From the NCBI GenBank assembly GCA_010093605.1, contig MU004182.1:6368-70367 (forward strand): a DNA stretch of 64,000 nt. Reading direction: 5' to 3'. The notes under the pieces were generated by a model that saw nothing but the letters and a program-made list of their open reading frames with translations, made no database searches and was not told the origin of the DNA. Each line of letters begins with the position of its first letter. Position 1 is the first letter of the stretch. Shown here in pieces: positions 9,623-20,235 of the stretch. Made by a program: the position numbers and the translations under genes. The DNA comes from Lophium mytilinum. Lineage: Eukaryota; Ascomycota; Dothideomycetes; Mytilinidiales; Mytilinidiaceae.

Positions 9623-11264
9623 CTACTCCTCCATCTTCTCCCCATCCCCGACCACGCCCACATTCCCCTCCCCCAAATGCTTCAACAACCAACCCCTCTT
9701 GAAGTACGTATTCGGATGCAGAATCGTATCCAGCTCCGCGGCGCCCCAGCTCCCATCATCCTTGACCTTTTTAATCTCGCGTTTATGCGCCCACTCAAAC
9801 ACGCGGTTGCACGCAATATGGTACCGCTGCTTCTTCACATCCTCGCGCACCTGGCCCAGCACCTCCCTCTCATTAACTCCGGTCTTCTGCAGCAAAGAAA
9901 CCAGAATGTCCGTACTGAACGTGCGGTAGGGGCACCCGTGCGACTGGCCGGGCCCGGGCAGCGCTTCCGTGAGTATCTTCTGGCATGAGTAAGGCGTGTA
10001 GCCGCGGCCACGGCGATTTGCGTCGCCGCCGACGTCGCCGTACACGTGGCGGATGTTGTATTTGTACTCTTTCGCGAACTTCTCGTCGGTGATGAGTTTG
10101 AAACTGCGGCGCCAGAACACGATGCACTCTTCGAGACTTAGCCCGATGCCTTTGAGGAAGAGGGAGTACTGCAGGCGGCCGTAGTGCTTGAGGTGCGAGT
10201 TCGCGCGGAGGGTTTGGTGGAGGTTTTGCATGCAGAGCGGGAAGTGCTGGGAGAGGGTGTCGATGGAGGCAGCGGTCGGGGCGGAGAGGCCGTCCACGGC
10301 GTCGGAGGAGCTGTAGGCGGCGTCGGGCGCTGTGAAGGATTGGGAGAGGTGGGCGAGAATTGGGGCGAGGCGGTCGTCTTCGTCGAGGCGGGGGAGGGCG
10401 CGAGCGGTCAGCTATTCCCGAATCGTTAGCTATACTGCTTTCAAAATAGAGAAAGTAGAAAGTTGGGAGTCTAAAGCATACCTCAAGCGCCTCATCCAAC
10501 CGTCTCGTGAACTCGGCCACCACGAGACTCAGCTGCTCCCGGGCGGGTACATACGCCTTACCCCTCTTCAAGAACACCCTCCGCTGCTCCACCAGCTCTG
10601 GCACACGCTCCCAATCTACCTTGAACCACCCCTGCTCATCCACCTTCTTCAAGCCGCTCGCCGCGGACAGTTCGGCGCCCAGTTCCCTCCGCTCCTCCTC
10701 CTCCACCCGCTCCCATTCCAGCCCTAAGCTATCCACAAACTGCTGTCGCTCCTTGAGATCGTCGTCCTTGAACCTCAGCCGGAATAACATCGTCTCCAGA
10801 CGCGAAAACCTGCGTCTCAGATCCTCGGTCGCGGAGAATGCCAGCCGGAGGATGAAATGCGAGTAATGGTCCTTCTTCCGCTCGTCCTGCAGTATACCAC
10901 TCCGACTCGAATTTGCGTGCAGCGGCATGTGTTTTTCGAGAATCGATGTCATATATGTCGTGGTTTCTTCTTGGCTCCTATTACGGAACGAGCAGCCTTC
11001 TAGCTCTGAAAGAACTGTACACCACTACGTTAGCCTACGCTGTTCGCTGACTGCGGTTCCACTCTTAAGCATACCTTTCAATCGTCCAATGGCCCACACT
11101 TCAAACTCTTCGAGCGTAATCTCCGCCGTGGGCGGCACGACGTAAAAGTTGAGGCGGTGGTCATAGTCCTGCTGCTTGAAGCCCGGGTCGGCGAATTGCC
11201 GCCGCTTTGGGTCGATGTTCGGGCGGCGCTTTGGGTCCACGCGGGAGAAGTCTTGTCGGATCAT
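9623..11264 (-). CDS. PRI2: DNA primase large subunit
   Basis: Three exons (11264-11075, 11005-10482, 10411-9623) give 500 residues, the usual size for Pri2/p58. The introns of 69 and 70 bases have GTATGC donors. The N-terminal motif RLNFYVVPPTAEITLEEFE is the family hallmark. The C-terminal domain has the four cysteines that hold the 4Fe-4S cluster: about C298 (HFPLCMQ), C381 (YSCQKIL), C398 (SHGCPY) and C439 (HIACNRVF), with spacing close to yeast Pri2. The sequence LKHYGRLQYSLFLKGIGLSL is the conserved helix-rich core. Pri2 pairs with Pri1 and polymerase alpha to make RNA primers at replication origins and lagging-strand starts in the nucleus. The next gene on the same strand is the PHO13-type phosphatase; no functional link is known. 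Splice sites and frame agree throughout. Confidence 0.95.
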
Positions 11265-11727
11265 CGTTGGTGTTGGTGGTGCTGTAAGGGTGTCTTGGGA
11301 TAGTGCTCTGAGGGCGTGAGGTTGACGTTTGGGGAGACGCGTTTTGGCGTGAAGTTCGTGTTGGGGGTGCACGGGCCAGGAAATTAAGGGCAGGGGTATG
11401 GTGGGGATGTCTCTGGCGTGTGGGTTTCGTGTGCAGAACAACTTCAGATAATAATGAGTCAAAACGTAGCTGGGCATTCGATGAAGCGTGGAAGATGCTT
11501 CTGATACCGTTTTTCTCAGTTACTTGGAGCACCAGCTCAGACGACTTAAGTTAATGCACCTTCTTCGGCAGGTATAATCTAGTCTATTGCATCCCTTATA
11601 CTGAGATCTATCAACACTTACAGTGCCTTCATACGACTCTGCTCACACGTTCATACTACTCCTTCTGCTGCTTCAATGCCCTAATTGAAGATAGAGCTGG
11701 TCACATGCAGGCCTCCCCATCTCACCC

Positions 11728-12913
11728 TCAAGCCACCAGGTCCCCCAGCGCATCCACATACGCCATTGGCACAACCTCACTCCCTTCGGCCAGAAAATCC
11801 TCCTTCTTACTCACCCCCGTCAATACTGCCAGCGTGCCCCCAAGCTTCCCCTCAAGCCCAAACTGGATATCCGTATTCAACCGATCCCCCACCATACATG
11901 TCCGCGCCCGGTCAAATTGAAACTTCCCCTCAATCGCCTCCATCATCGCCTGGCTCGGCTTCCCCAATGCCAACGGCTCGGCCCCCGCTGCATACCTAAT
12001 CCCCGCGCCCGTGCTACCGGCCCCAGGGAACAAGGCATGCGCCATGGGCAGACTGCTATCGATATTCGTGGCAAGGAACTTGGCGCCGCGCTGCAGATAC
12101 TGATACGCTGTGGCCATCTTGAGGTAGTTTATGTGGAAGTCGAGGCCGGTAAGGACGATACCCACGTCTGGGTCGAGGGCGGAGCCGTTGGCGAGGGCGG
12201 TGAAGTCGTCGGGGGTCATGTCTCGACGGAAGGCTGGGTCGGTGCCGCCGATGTAGGGGACGGATTCGGCGTCGAGTTCCTGCTCGATGCCGGTTTCGCC
12301 GACGACGAAGACTTTGTTCTTGGGTGCGGGCAGGGAGAGGATGCGCGCGATGTAGACGGCGGCGCTGTAGGAGGAGCCGAAGACTTCTTCCTGGGGTGCG
12401 GTATTAGCGGGGAGTTGGTTGATGGGGGTATAGGGGGTCGGGGACGTACGACTTTGGCTTCGATGCCCATTTTATCGAATTTCTTCTTGTAGTCGGCGCG
12501 TGATTTGGTGCTGTTGTTTGTTACGAAGACAAGCTGCTTGCCTGTATTGAGGTAAGCATCGCTGCTGATCTATCTGTGTAGGTGTGTTTACCAGCTTTTC
12601 TGAGCATATCAAGTGTCTCCGGCACCTTTGGGAAGAGGTGGTCTCCAGACCAGAGGACGCCTATCCTTCTTCATAATCAGCCCTCGAGCAATTTTCCGTG
12701 TTCCTTTTGCCATTGTATCCTCGAGGTGATTGTTTCTATTCGATTTGGAGTTGCAGTATCATTGGGAAGCCATACCATCGCAGTCGAAGAGGAACACCTT
12801 TGACTATAAGTTAGCGACGCGATGAAGAGGACTGGGTTTCAGCTTACGTCAAACCTATCCAATAACTCCAGGATCGCGGCTTTGTCGCCGGTGAGATACT
12901 TGGGTTGCGACAT
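11728..12913 (-). CDS. PHO13: HAD-family 4-nitrophenylphosphatase / phosphoglycolate-type phosphatase
   Basis: Five exons (12913-12848, 12797-12776, 12660-12592, 12541-12450, 12390-11728) give 303 residues, close to yeast Pho13 (312). Exon 2 is only 22 bases but encodes the catalytic start VFLFDCDG, where D27 is the nucleophile and D29 the acid/base. Other HAD motifs are FVTNNSTKSR (motif II), the lysine in LALGKPS, and MVGDRLNTDI (motif IV). In yeast and animals this enzyme destroys toxic side products of glycolysis such as 2-phospho-lactate and 4-phospho-erythronate, besides acting on phosphoglycolate; that role is transferred by homology. It is cytosolic, with no targeting signal. All introns are 45-115 bases and the frame closes perfectly. 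Confidence 0.93.
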
Positions 12914-13191
12914 GTTTCAAGCCTGGCAAGAAATTCCGTATGGGTGGGAGGGGGACTTTGTTGACGTTGCGCAAGGGCGTTGGCGGGATGAAAGTATTCA
13001 TGGTGGGGCAAATCGGCGATTTATGACGATCGGAGGCTGAAGGTCAGTGCGAAGGCCGAGCCCAATTCACGGACACGCTGACTGTGCTAATACTATACTG
13101 TCAGACAGCTCCATTTTTGGACACATCTATATGCTTCGCGAGAGAAATGTGACGACGGCCGGCCAATGCCCTATAATCTAGACACCTCTAG

Positions 13192-14967
13192 TCAATCCAC
13201 CAGGATCTGTGTCTCAAGCTCTTTGAAGTTCTCAAAGAAACTCTCAAACAGATTAATCGCGTGGTCTATATCGTGTGCGCCTCCCGTCTCGCGAATGCTG
13301 TGCATGCTCAGCTGCGGGTTGCCGAGATCCAACGTTCTGGCTCCCAAAGCTGCCGACAACATGGGCCCAATTGTGCTTCCACAAGACGAGTCATTGCGGA
13401 CAACGAAGAGCTGCAATGGCACGCCGTGTGAGGCCGACGATTTGCTGATAGAAGTCTTCTTGGCCCGGCGAGCTGCTTCCTGGAGGAGCACAATGCCAGG
13501 AGAGTTTGTCGCATAGCGGGCATTGGCGTTGACCTTAATGACGGTACCTTTATTCATCTCTGGGCGATGAGCCGACTCGTATTTAGCAGGGTAGTTAGGG
13601 TGAACGGAGTGCGCCATATCAGCGGAGATCAAGAAAGATGTCGACAGCGACTGCTCGTACGCAGTAGCGGACTCGGCCTCAACCTTGTCATACGACTTAT
13701 CTGAGTTGGAGTCAGACGCAGGGAGGACCGACAGGCGGCGAATGACAGCCGGAAGGAGATTGGAGTCGGCGCCTTGGGCTGTCTGGCTTCCAATCTCTTC
13801 GTGGTCGAATAGGGCGATGAGACGGATTGTGGAATCATCGTCTAAGGCTGATGGCGACGCAACAGACGCAATCAGACCTTCGACACTGCAGAATGACATG
13901 ACGAGGTTGTCCAAGCGGGCTGAGAAGATCAGCTCGTTGTTCAGACCACCAATGACGGACTTCTGAGTATCGTAAAGCACCAGTTCGAAGTCTAAGATGT
14001 CCGCAGGCTTCACACCAGCTTCCTCGGCAACGATCTCCACAATGAAGGGGTGATGTCGCTCGGTTGGCGTCTGAAGGGGTTCAAACGGGCCGTCCTCGCT
14101 CTTGGGCTCCTCCTTTTCGTCGCCAGTCTTGCCCTGTCTGTTCAACTCAGCAGCCACCAGACCAGCAATGGGATACAGCTGGGTCTCCTTGTTGAACTGG
14201 AAGTTCTCCTGGCGATCGAGATGGATGGCCAGGGTGGGGATGCGCAGGATGGGCCTGTCGACCTTGACTAGACGCTGCTCAATTGAACCATCCTTTGTCT
14301 TCACCATTGCACGCCCGGCGATGCTGAGGTCCCGATCAAACCAGGTGTGCCAGAGTCCTCCTCCATACGTCTCACAGGCCACCTGCAAGAAACCATCGCT
14401 CTGGCGCTTCGACACGGGCTTGAGTCGCAGACACGGGGAGTCTGTGTGGGCTCCAATCATGCCAATGGAATTCCCCGCCTTCCACTTCTTGCCAATGGCA
14501 AAGGCGACGATGGAGGAGGCATTGCGGGTGAGATAATACTTCTCGCCGGGTTGCAGCTTGGATGCCCAAGAATCGCGTTCCTGCAACAGACAGGGTCAGC
14601 TCTGTAACGCGGGACTAGTTGTATCCATAGGACAAGGCTGCCAAGCTGGCCTTGCAGGTCGCAAGGGTCGAGTGGAGGGATGGAGGTCGTATCATTGCTG
14701 TAGGGGACTCTCATTCGACAATGGAGCTGTGCGGCTGTGACGGGACGTTGGGGGTGGCTCGATTTATGCTCTGACGGCACACACCTTTATAGGCTTGAAC
14801 CCGGCCTTTTCCAGACGCAGCTTCGCAGACTTCACGGCGTGGAAGGCTGGACGTGTGAGCTTCTTCTAGCAGATGATGGGATGTATGGGCTGCTCACGAG
14901 TCGGAGAGGCGTTCACGAAAGACAGGAAGTCCTCAGCGCTCTTCAACGAGGGATTGGTAGTCGCCAT
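13192..14967 (-). CDS. APE4: M18 aspartyl aminopeptidase
   Basis: Three exons (14967-14898, 14846-14785, 14580-13192) encode 506 residues, the normal length of the family. Zinc and catalytic motifs appear in order: GAHTDSP (His ligand near residue 89), SARLDNL (bridging Asp), LFDHEEIGS (catalytic Glu pair), ISADMAHSVHPNY (Asp) and GGAHDIDH (C-terminal His). The opening, SAEDFLSFVNASPTPFHAV, is typical. The enzyme removes N-terminal Asp or Glu from peptides and forms dodecamers. There is no vacuolar propeptide like that of yeast Ape1, so the cytosolic Ape4/DNPEP type fits best. Intron 2 is long for this window (204 bases). The gene is divergent from cdh1 and shares its 963-base upstream region. 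Confidence 0.93.
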
Positions 14968-15930
14968 GGCACGCGAGCAGAGAGTAACGGCAATGCAGGT
15001 GGTGGTCGGGGGGAAGGGTCGGTTTGTTCGAGAGGCGCGGATGCTCAGCATAGGATAGGCGCACGACGCTCTAGTAACGCTTTGTCCGGCCCTTACGGCA
15101 ATAGTTAGGCGTGGTGGAGGTGGCCTGGTGGTTCGCTGGGCATTGGGCGTGTGCCGCCGCCGCTTGTCGCCGGGCAGTTTAAGCAGAGCCCACGGCCAAG
15201 AGACGTTTCGCTGTCGCCGGGCAGTTTAAGCAGAGCCCACGGCCAACAGCCAAAAGACGTTTCAGCGGCTGGAGCTAGCCCTCCACGCCCTCCCCGGCAC
15301 GCGTGCGGGCCGTCGAAACCACAACAAACCGGCGACGACGTGACGGAAATACATACAGACCCTCCCTGCACTTGCACGCTCTCTCCTTGCGTGCCTTGCT
15401 GCCTCAGGTTCGAGACTCTCTCTTGCTATCCAACACCATCGCTATCATCGCCATCCCTCACTGCTTGAGACGCAGCCCTCACTGCTCCAGCTGATCCGTC
15501 ACGACGCCAACGGCCAAGGGGTCCTAGCTTCGATCGCCGCAAACCCCAAAACATTGGCACGGGCATCCCTATCAACCAACCTCACCTCCCGACACCACCC
15601 ACCACACCCGCACTTCGCCATCATCACCACGACGCCTGGCATGCCGCTGCATGAAACCTGACCGACCCCCTCGACAACTGCTGCGCGCTGCTTTCTGCGC
15701 CCGTCACTGCGAAGGCCAAGCTGCATCCCGACGGCCTCTAAACCGACCTCCTCGACACTCTGTACATTCGCCGACCACCTCACCCGTCGTACCACGCGCC
15801 GCGGACGCCTTCCTCGCCTTTCCGCGCTGCAATTGTGTGCGCTGTGCGAGCTTCACCCGCTGCTGGACTCTGCGACATCCACCTCCGCTGAAGCTGCAAG
15901 CGCCATCTGCGAATTCACAACACTGCCATT
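14968..15930. promoter_or_regulatory. Shared upstream region of aminopeptidase and cdh1
   Basis: Runs between the two divergent start codons. It holds a 47-base tandem duplication (15165-15268) and, towards cdh1, a long C/T-rich leader-like stretch typical of fungal 5' UTRs. There is no clear TATA box on either side. Confidence 0.5.
15165..15268. repeat. Two-copy 47-base direct repeat in a bidirectional promoter
   Basis: The unit begins TGTCGCCGGGCAGTTTAAGC at 15165 and again at 15212, and ends in GACGTTTC. The copies match base for base except for an 8-base insertion (CAGCCAAA region) near the end of copy 2. The closeness of the match indicates a recent duplication. Confidence 0.8.
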
Positions 15931-17981
15931 ATGGCTGACTCCGAGCTGCGCACCGATGTGCCAGTCGCATCGACAGAGCAGTATGCCGACGAAGTGCGTA
16001 CGCCTACCCTCATCTCCCCGCCCGAGTCGAAGACACCCCCCACCGCCAGCCACAAGCGACACCACAATGGCTTCGTGCCGCACAACCACGACAGAGGGTC
16101 GGAGCCGGTGGATCCCACAGCGCTGAGCAGGGCTTTGGAGCAATTCGACCAAGCAGGCCGGGCGCGAGAACGGACGCCGAACGCTAGTCCCAGCAGGAAG
16201 CGGCAGCGAGTCTACGGAGACAGGTTAGTGAATAGAGTATCTAGGCCAGCACAGAGGCAGAGATCTGCAGAGGGCTAGGCGCTTCTCTGGAGCTTGCGCG
16301 CTGACAATTCTCGTTAGATTCATTCCCAACAGGTCCGGCCAAGACCTCCAGGCGAGCTTCAGCTTGCTCCACGACGAGGGTTCACCAGCGACACCATCGC
16401 GGTCAGCGAAGAGAACGCCGCATCATGAGCTGCACTTTCAGAGAAGTATGCATCTTCCTGCTCCAGTTCGGGAATCCAGCTAACAAGCAATTGCAGCCGA
16501 GGAAGCTAACAAGACGTACTCATCCCTTCTACGCTCCGAGATGTTCGAACAGACCGTACCTCAGGCGATACCGCATAACCTTTCTCCAACCGAGCGGACC
16601 ACTTTCCACGACCCTACTAGATCGCACACCCCACCGACGAGGTCAACCTCTGTGCACCCCGCCCCCGCACTGACTCCATCGACCCCACACAAGAATCTCT
16701 TCTCATATGCATCACCACGGTACAGCTACTCGGGACAACCAACGCCATCACGAACTCCACAGAGCAGACACGGCCCCAATCTCAATGCTAGGTCCGAGAT
16801 ATACAGCTTATCGCCCGTCAAGTATAGCAGCCAGACAATGCTGTTGAGCCCAAGGAAGACTCCGCGAGCCGTCGCCAAAGTTCCCTACAAGGTACTAGAC
16901 GCACCGGATCTAGCTGACGATTTCTATTTGAATCTCGTCGATTGGGGAAGTCAAAACATACTTGGCGTTGGATTGGGATCTTGCGTGTATATGTGGAACT
17001 CGACGTCTGGCCGCGTGACGAAACTCTGCGAGCTTCCAGATGACACTGTTACAAGTGTCAATTGGATCCAGAGGGCAAGTTGACATCATGCCTCGAACCA
17101 TTCAGAATCACATGCTAATACTTGAAAAGGGTTCGCACATTGCGATTGGAACGCATAAAGGCTTCGTGCAGATCTGGGATGCAATTTCACAGCGTCGGCT
17201 ACGTACCATGACAGGTCACACAGGCCGAGTAGGGGCCCTTGCATGGAACGAGCACATCCTCACATCGGGTTCCCGCGATCGCCTAATCTACCACCGCGAC
17301 GTACGACAGCCAGATCAATGGCTACGCAAGCTCGTTGGCCACAAACAAGAAGTGTGTGGTCTGAAATGGAACTCGGAAGACGGCCAGTTGGCCAGTGGCG
17401 GCAACGACAACAAACTCATGGTTTGGGAAAAGCTAAACGCAGAGCCCACCTTCAAGTGGAGCGAGCATATTGCTGCTGTGAAGGCAATCTCCTGGAGCCC
17501 TCACCAGCGCGGGCTCCTTGCAAGCGGTGGTGGTACTGCTGACCGGACCATCAAGTTCTGGAACACTCTCATCTCTCCCCATGGACCTTCATCTGCCTCC
17601 CTCGCGGCTGCAGCTGCCGCGGCGGCCGCGTCGAATCCAACCAGTCTGCCGACCTCCCCATCTGCTCCTGCAAATCTGCTCAGCAGTTTGGACACCGGCA
17701 GTCAGGTGTGCAACTTGGCATGGTCGCGCAACAGCAACGAGATCGTCTCCACCCACGGCTACAGCCAGAACCAGATTATCGTCTGGAAATACCCGAGCAT
17801 GCAGCAGGTCGTGTCCTTGACCGGCCACACCTACCGCGTTCTCTACCTTGCCATGAGCCCGGACGGCCAAGTCATCGTCACTGGCGCCGGCGACGAGACT
17901 CTTCGGTTCTGGAACGCATTCAAGAAAAAGGAGCGGACGGGCGGTCTGGGCGGCATGGACAGCTGGGGTGTAATTCGGTGA
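15931..17981 (+). CDS. cdh1: APC/C activator Cdh1 (fizzy-related WD40 protein)
   Basis: Four exons (15931-16223, 16318-16445, 16497-17074, 17130-17981) encode 616 residues. All the functional marks of an APC/C co-activator are present. These are the C-box DRFIPNR (residues 97-103, split by intron 1), a SSLLRSEMF motif, seven WD40 blades, and the C-terminal Ile-Arg tail (WGVIR) that docks on APC/C. YSLSPVKYSSQTMLLSPRKTPR is rich in SP/TP sites expected for CDK control. The protein recruits D-box and KEN-box substrates for ubiquitination at mitotic exit and in G1. Intron 3 is of the GC-AG type (GCAAGT donor, GCTAATA branch). A blade loop near residues 490-525 carries an Ala9 tract and a Ser/Pro-rich insert not usual for Cdh1. 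Cdh1 rather than Cdc20 is inferred from the sequence around the C-box and tail. Confidence 0.93.
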
Positions 17982-19247
17982 GCGTGGTGGTGCGACTTCA
18001 TCTCCAGGCGTTTGGGAATCTGGCTTTCTTATGACCTCTCGATATCATGGCATGGTGCATGGGATGGGGCGTTTGGACGGGCGGGATACCTACGACAGCG
18101 TTTTCTATTGGGGATTTGGTCGGATTTGGAGTGTGGGGCTTTCGGTGCCTTGGACTCGTTTAGATGATTGACGCAAATGGCTGGTTGGGTGGTTGGAAAC
18201 GGGCCTGGCCGGACGTATTTAGCATTGCATAAATGGCCGCTGACGGCCCGTGTCCGTATTACAACCAAGATGAATCTTGTGTGTACTACTTTCCTGCTGC
18301 GGAATTTACTGTTGGTGATGTAATGGCCTGTTCGTGCTATTGAAATTTAGTCTTGACGGTTAGACTTTTGCGGACACGTAAAGCTTTTGCAGGCAAGTCA
18401 AACTCTTGCAGATCATTGAAACCTAAGTAAAGATTTAGGAGGGAGGGTCACGAACTTCCCTTTTCTAAAGCAGTCCGCATCTCGTAGATTTCGACAATTC
18501 TCTCCATCCACGTCGACGCTTCCTCAAATCTTGAAAGTTCTATCAGGCGTTAAACTTTTCTATGATATCGAGGCCCGGAATCTTAGAGAGCGTGTGCTTT
18601 ACGTCAAAACTTATAGATCTCAGGGTCCCTCTCTCTTAAAATCTTCCATAGTAACATACCTTCAGGTCATGTTCGTGGTCTCCCATTAGACAGCGGACTA
18701 ACAAATGTCGTCGATGTCACATGCTTCTTCCCTTTTGTCTCTGCCACGACAATTACGTCCCTAAGGCGGTAAGCAGATTCTCCCTCAACTCTATCCCTTG
18801 CTCTCTCAAGCATCAGTAGAATTTCAATCCAAATGTCTCTTAAATCAGAACACCCCCGCGAAATGCTCACGCCGCAGCAAGCTCGTATTACCAACTTTTC
18901 GGACCGATGGCCCTATACTGCTTTCCAGCCCAGAGTAATTCCTTGATGATTTGCTCTTGTCATAGGGCCATCAGCTCCGGTTGTAACGTGTACGAGATAC
19001 CTCCAGGGTTAAAGCATGGTTGACGGGGTTCCGATCCATTCAAGAATGCTGACATGCTAGGCGGATTTCTTTTCGTGAAACATTCATCGAGCGACCATCA
19101 ACGTGTCCTCATTCGTATTCCATGAATCACTTTGCTTGGCTCTCACCCCAGGGCCCCCGAATAGGTACATCTACTAAAACAGTCCATCCCCATTTCAACT
19201 TTCAACGTAAATGTAAAGAATCACTGCAAGTTCAACTTCTCGTCGCC
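17982..19247. other. Intergenic, no supported gene
   Basis: 3' region of cdh1 and upstream region of the Cys-rich gene. Only short frames without domains. Confidence 0.4.
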
Positions 19248-20235
19248 ATGAAACCAATGATCCTCTTTTCACTGTCTCTGCTTCCACTCGCATTCGCTGC
19301 GACAACCACTCAATGCGAATGCGCATGGGTTAAATGTGGAGGCACCGCCGCACAGGTATGTCTGGGCGACATATTCGAAGCATTCCCTCAACCCCTAGTA
19401 ATCCAGCCACCTTTTCTAACCCCCGTTCCACCAGATCTGTCAATGCCAAAACTCCGCGCAAATATCCTGTGCCTCAAAATGCGGCGGGACCCCTACCCTC
19501 CTCGTGAGTCTTCCGCGTAGTTCCCATCCCAGCTTGACACCCGCCCGTGATCTGGCCCAGATTTCAACATGCCGCTCCCTTTCACCCATCTAGTCCAGCT
19601 AATCCTCTGCATCGTGGCCGTCCAGCCCTGTCCCATGGACCCACCGGCTTCCTCGGCCTCGCCAACCTCAACGACACCAGAATGGCTTCCTGAGCCGACG
19701 CAGACATGCGAGTGCGAGGCGTACATGTGTATACAGTCCTGGCCGGAAGTGAGTTTCCTGACCTCTTATCGGCCTCGTTCGATCTCTTGCTAACGCCCGC
19801 CGCTAGTCGTGCATTTGCGAGAATGAAGCCAAGGTGGAGTGCTACCACAAATGCGGCGGTCCGGCCCCTGAACTACAAGTATGCCTCTGAACCCATACCC
19901 TATTCTGCGTAAACGCCGCCCCTTCCTCTCAGTGCACCGAATCTCAGCTCACCTATTGGGCTTAGACATGCAGCGGGCTCACTTACGCCAAATGCGGCGG
20001 CGGACGCGCGAGTTACCAAACCTGCGCGGACGGATACATTTGTATTGACGACCCGTATTCGACTGGGTGCGGGCTGGCGTGCGATCAATATGGGATTTGT
20101 GTTGAGAATAAGATGTGTGGGGGGTTTACGGGGGAGAATTGTCCGCATGTGGGACAGATTTGTGTGGATAATCCGGATGATGGGTGTGATCCGAAGAAGG
20201 GTGGGGCAGATTGTGGGGGATTGTGTGCTGGGTAA
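19248..20235 (+). CDS. Modular cysteine-rich secreted protein
   Basis: Five exons (19248-19355, 19435-19503, 19626-19748, 19807-19878, 19966-20235) give 213 residues. All four introns lie between codons (phase 0). Exon 1 encodes a signal peptide (MILFSLSLLPLAFA) and then CECAWVKCGGTAAQ. Later exons carry related modules: CQCQNSAQISCASKCGG, CECEAYMCIQSW, CICENEAKVECYHKCGG. The last exon is a longer Cys-rich tail with TYAKCGGG and many C-x3-10-C steps. The basic unit is CxC-x(6-8)-[KM]C-GG. It looks like a secreted, disulfide-stapled protein grown by exon duplication, perhaps a wall-associated or effector-like protein. No named domain is recognised. The exon 3 acceptor is the least certain: an upstream AG would add about 11 residues. 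Confidence 0.75.

Noticed and set aside
9873-10480. Long Arg/Pro-rich reading frame continuing from PRI2 exon 2
   Set aside because: It arises from reading through intron 2 into exon 3 in the wrong frame; the spliced frame gives the conserved iron-sulfur domain.
17040-17130. Apparent stop in cdh1 after WIQR
   Set aside because: Explained by a GC-AG intron with a good branch point.
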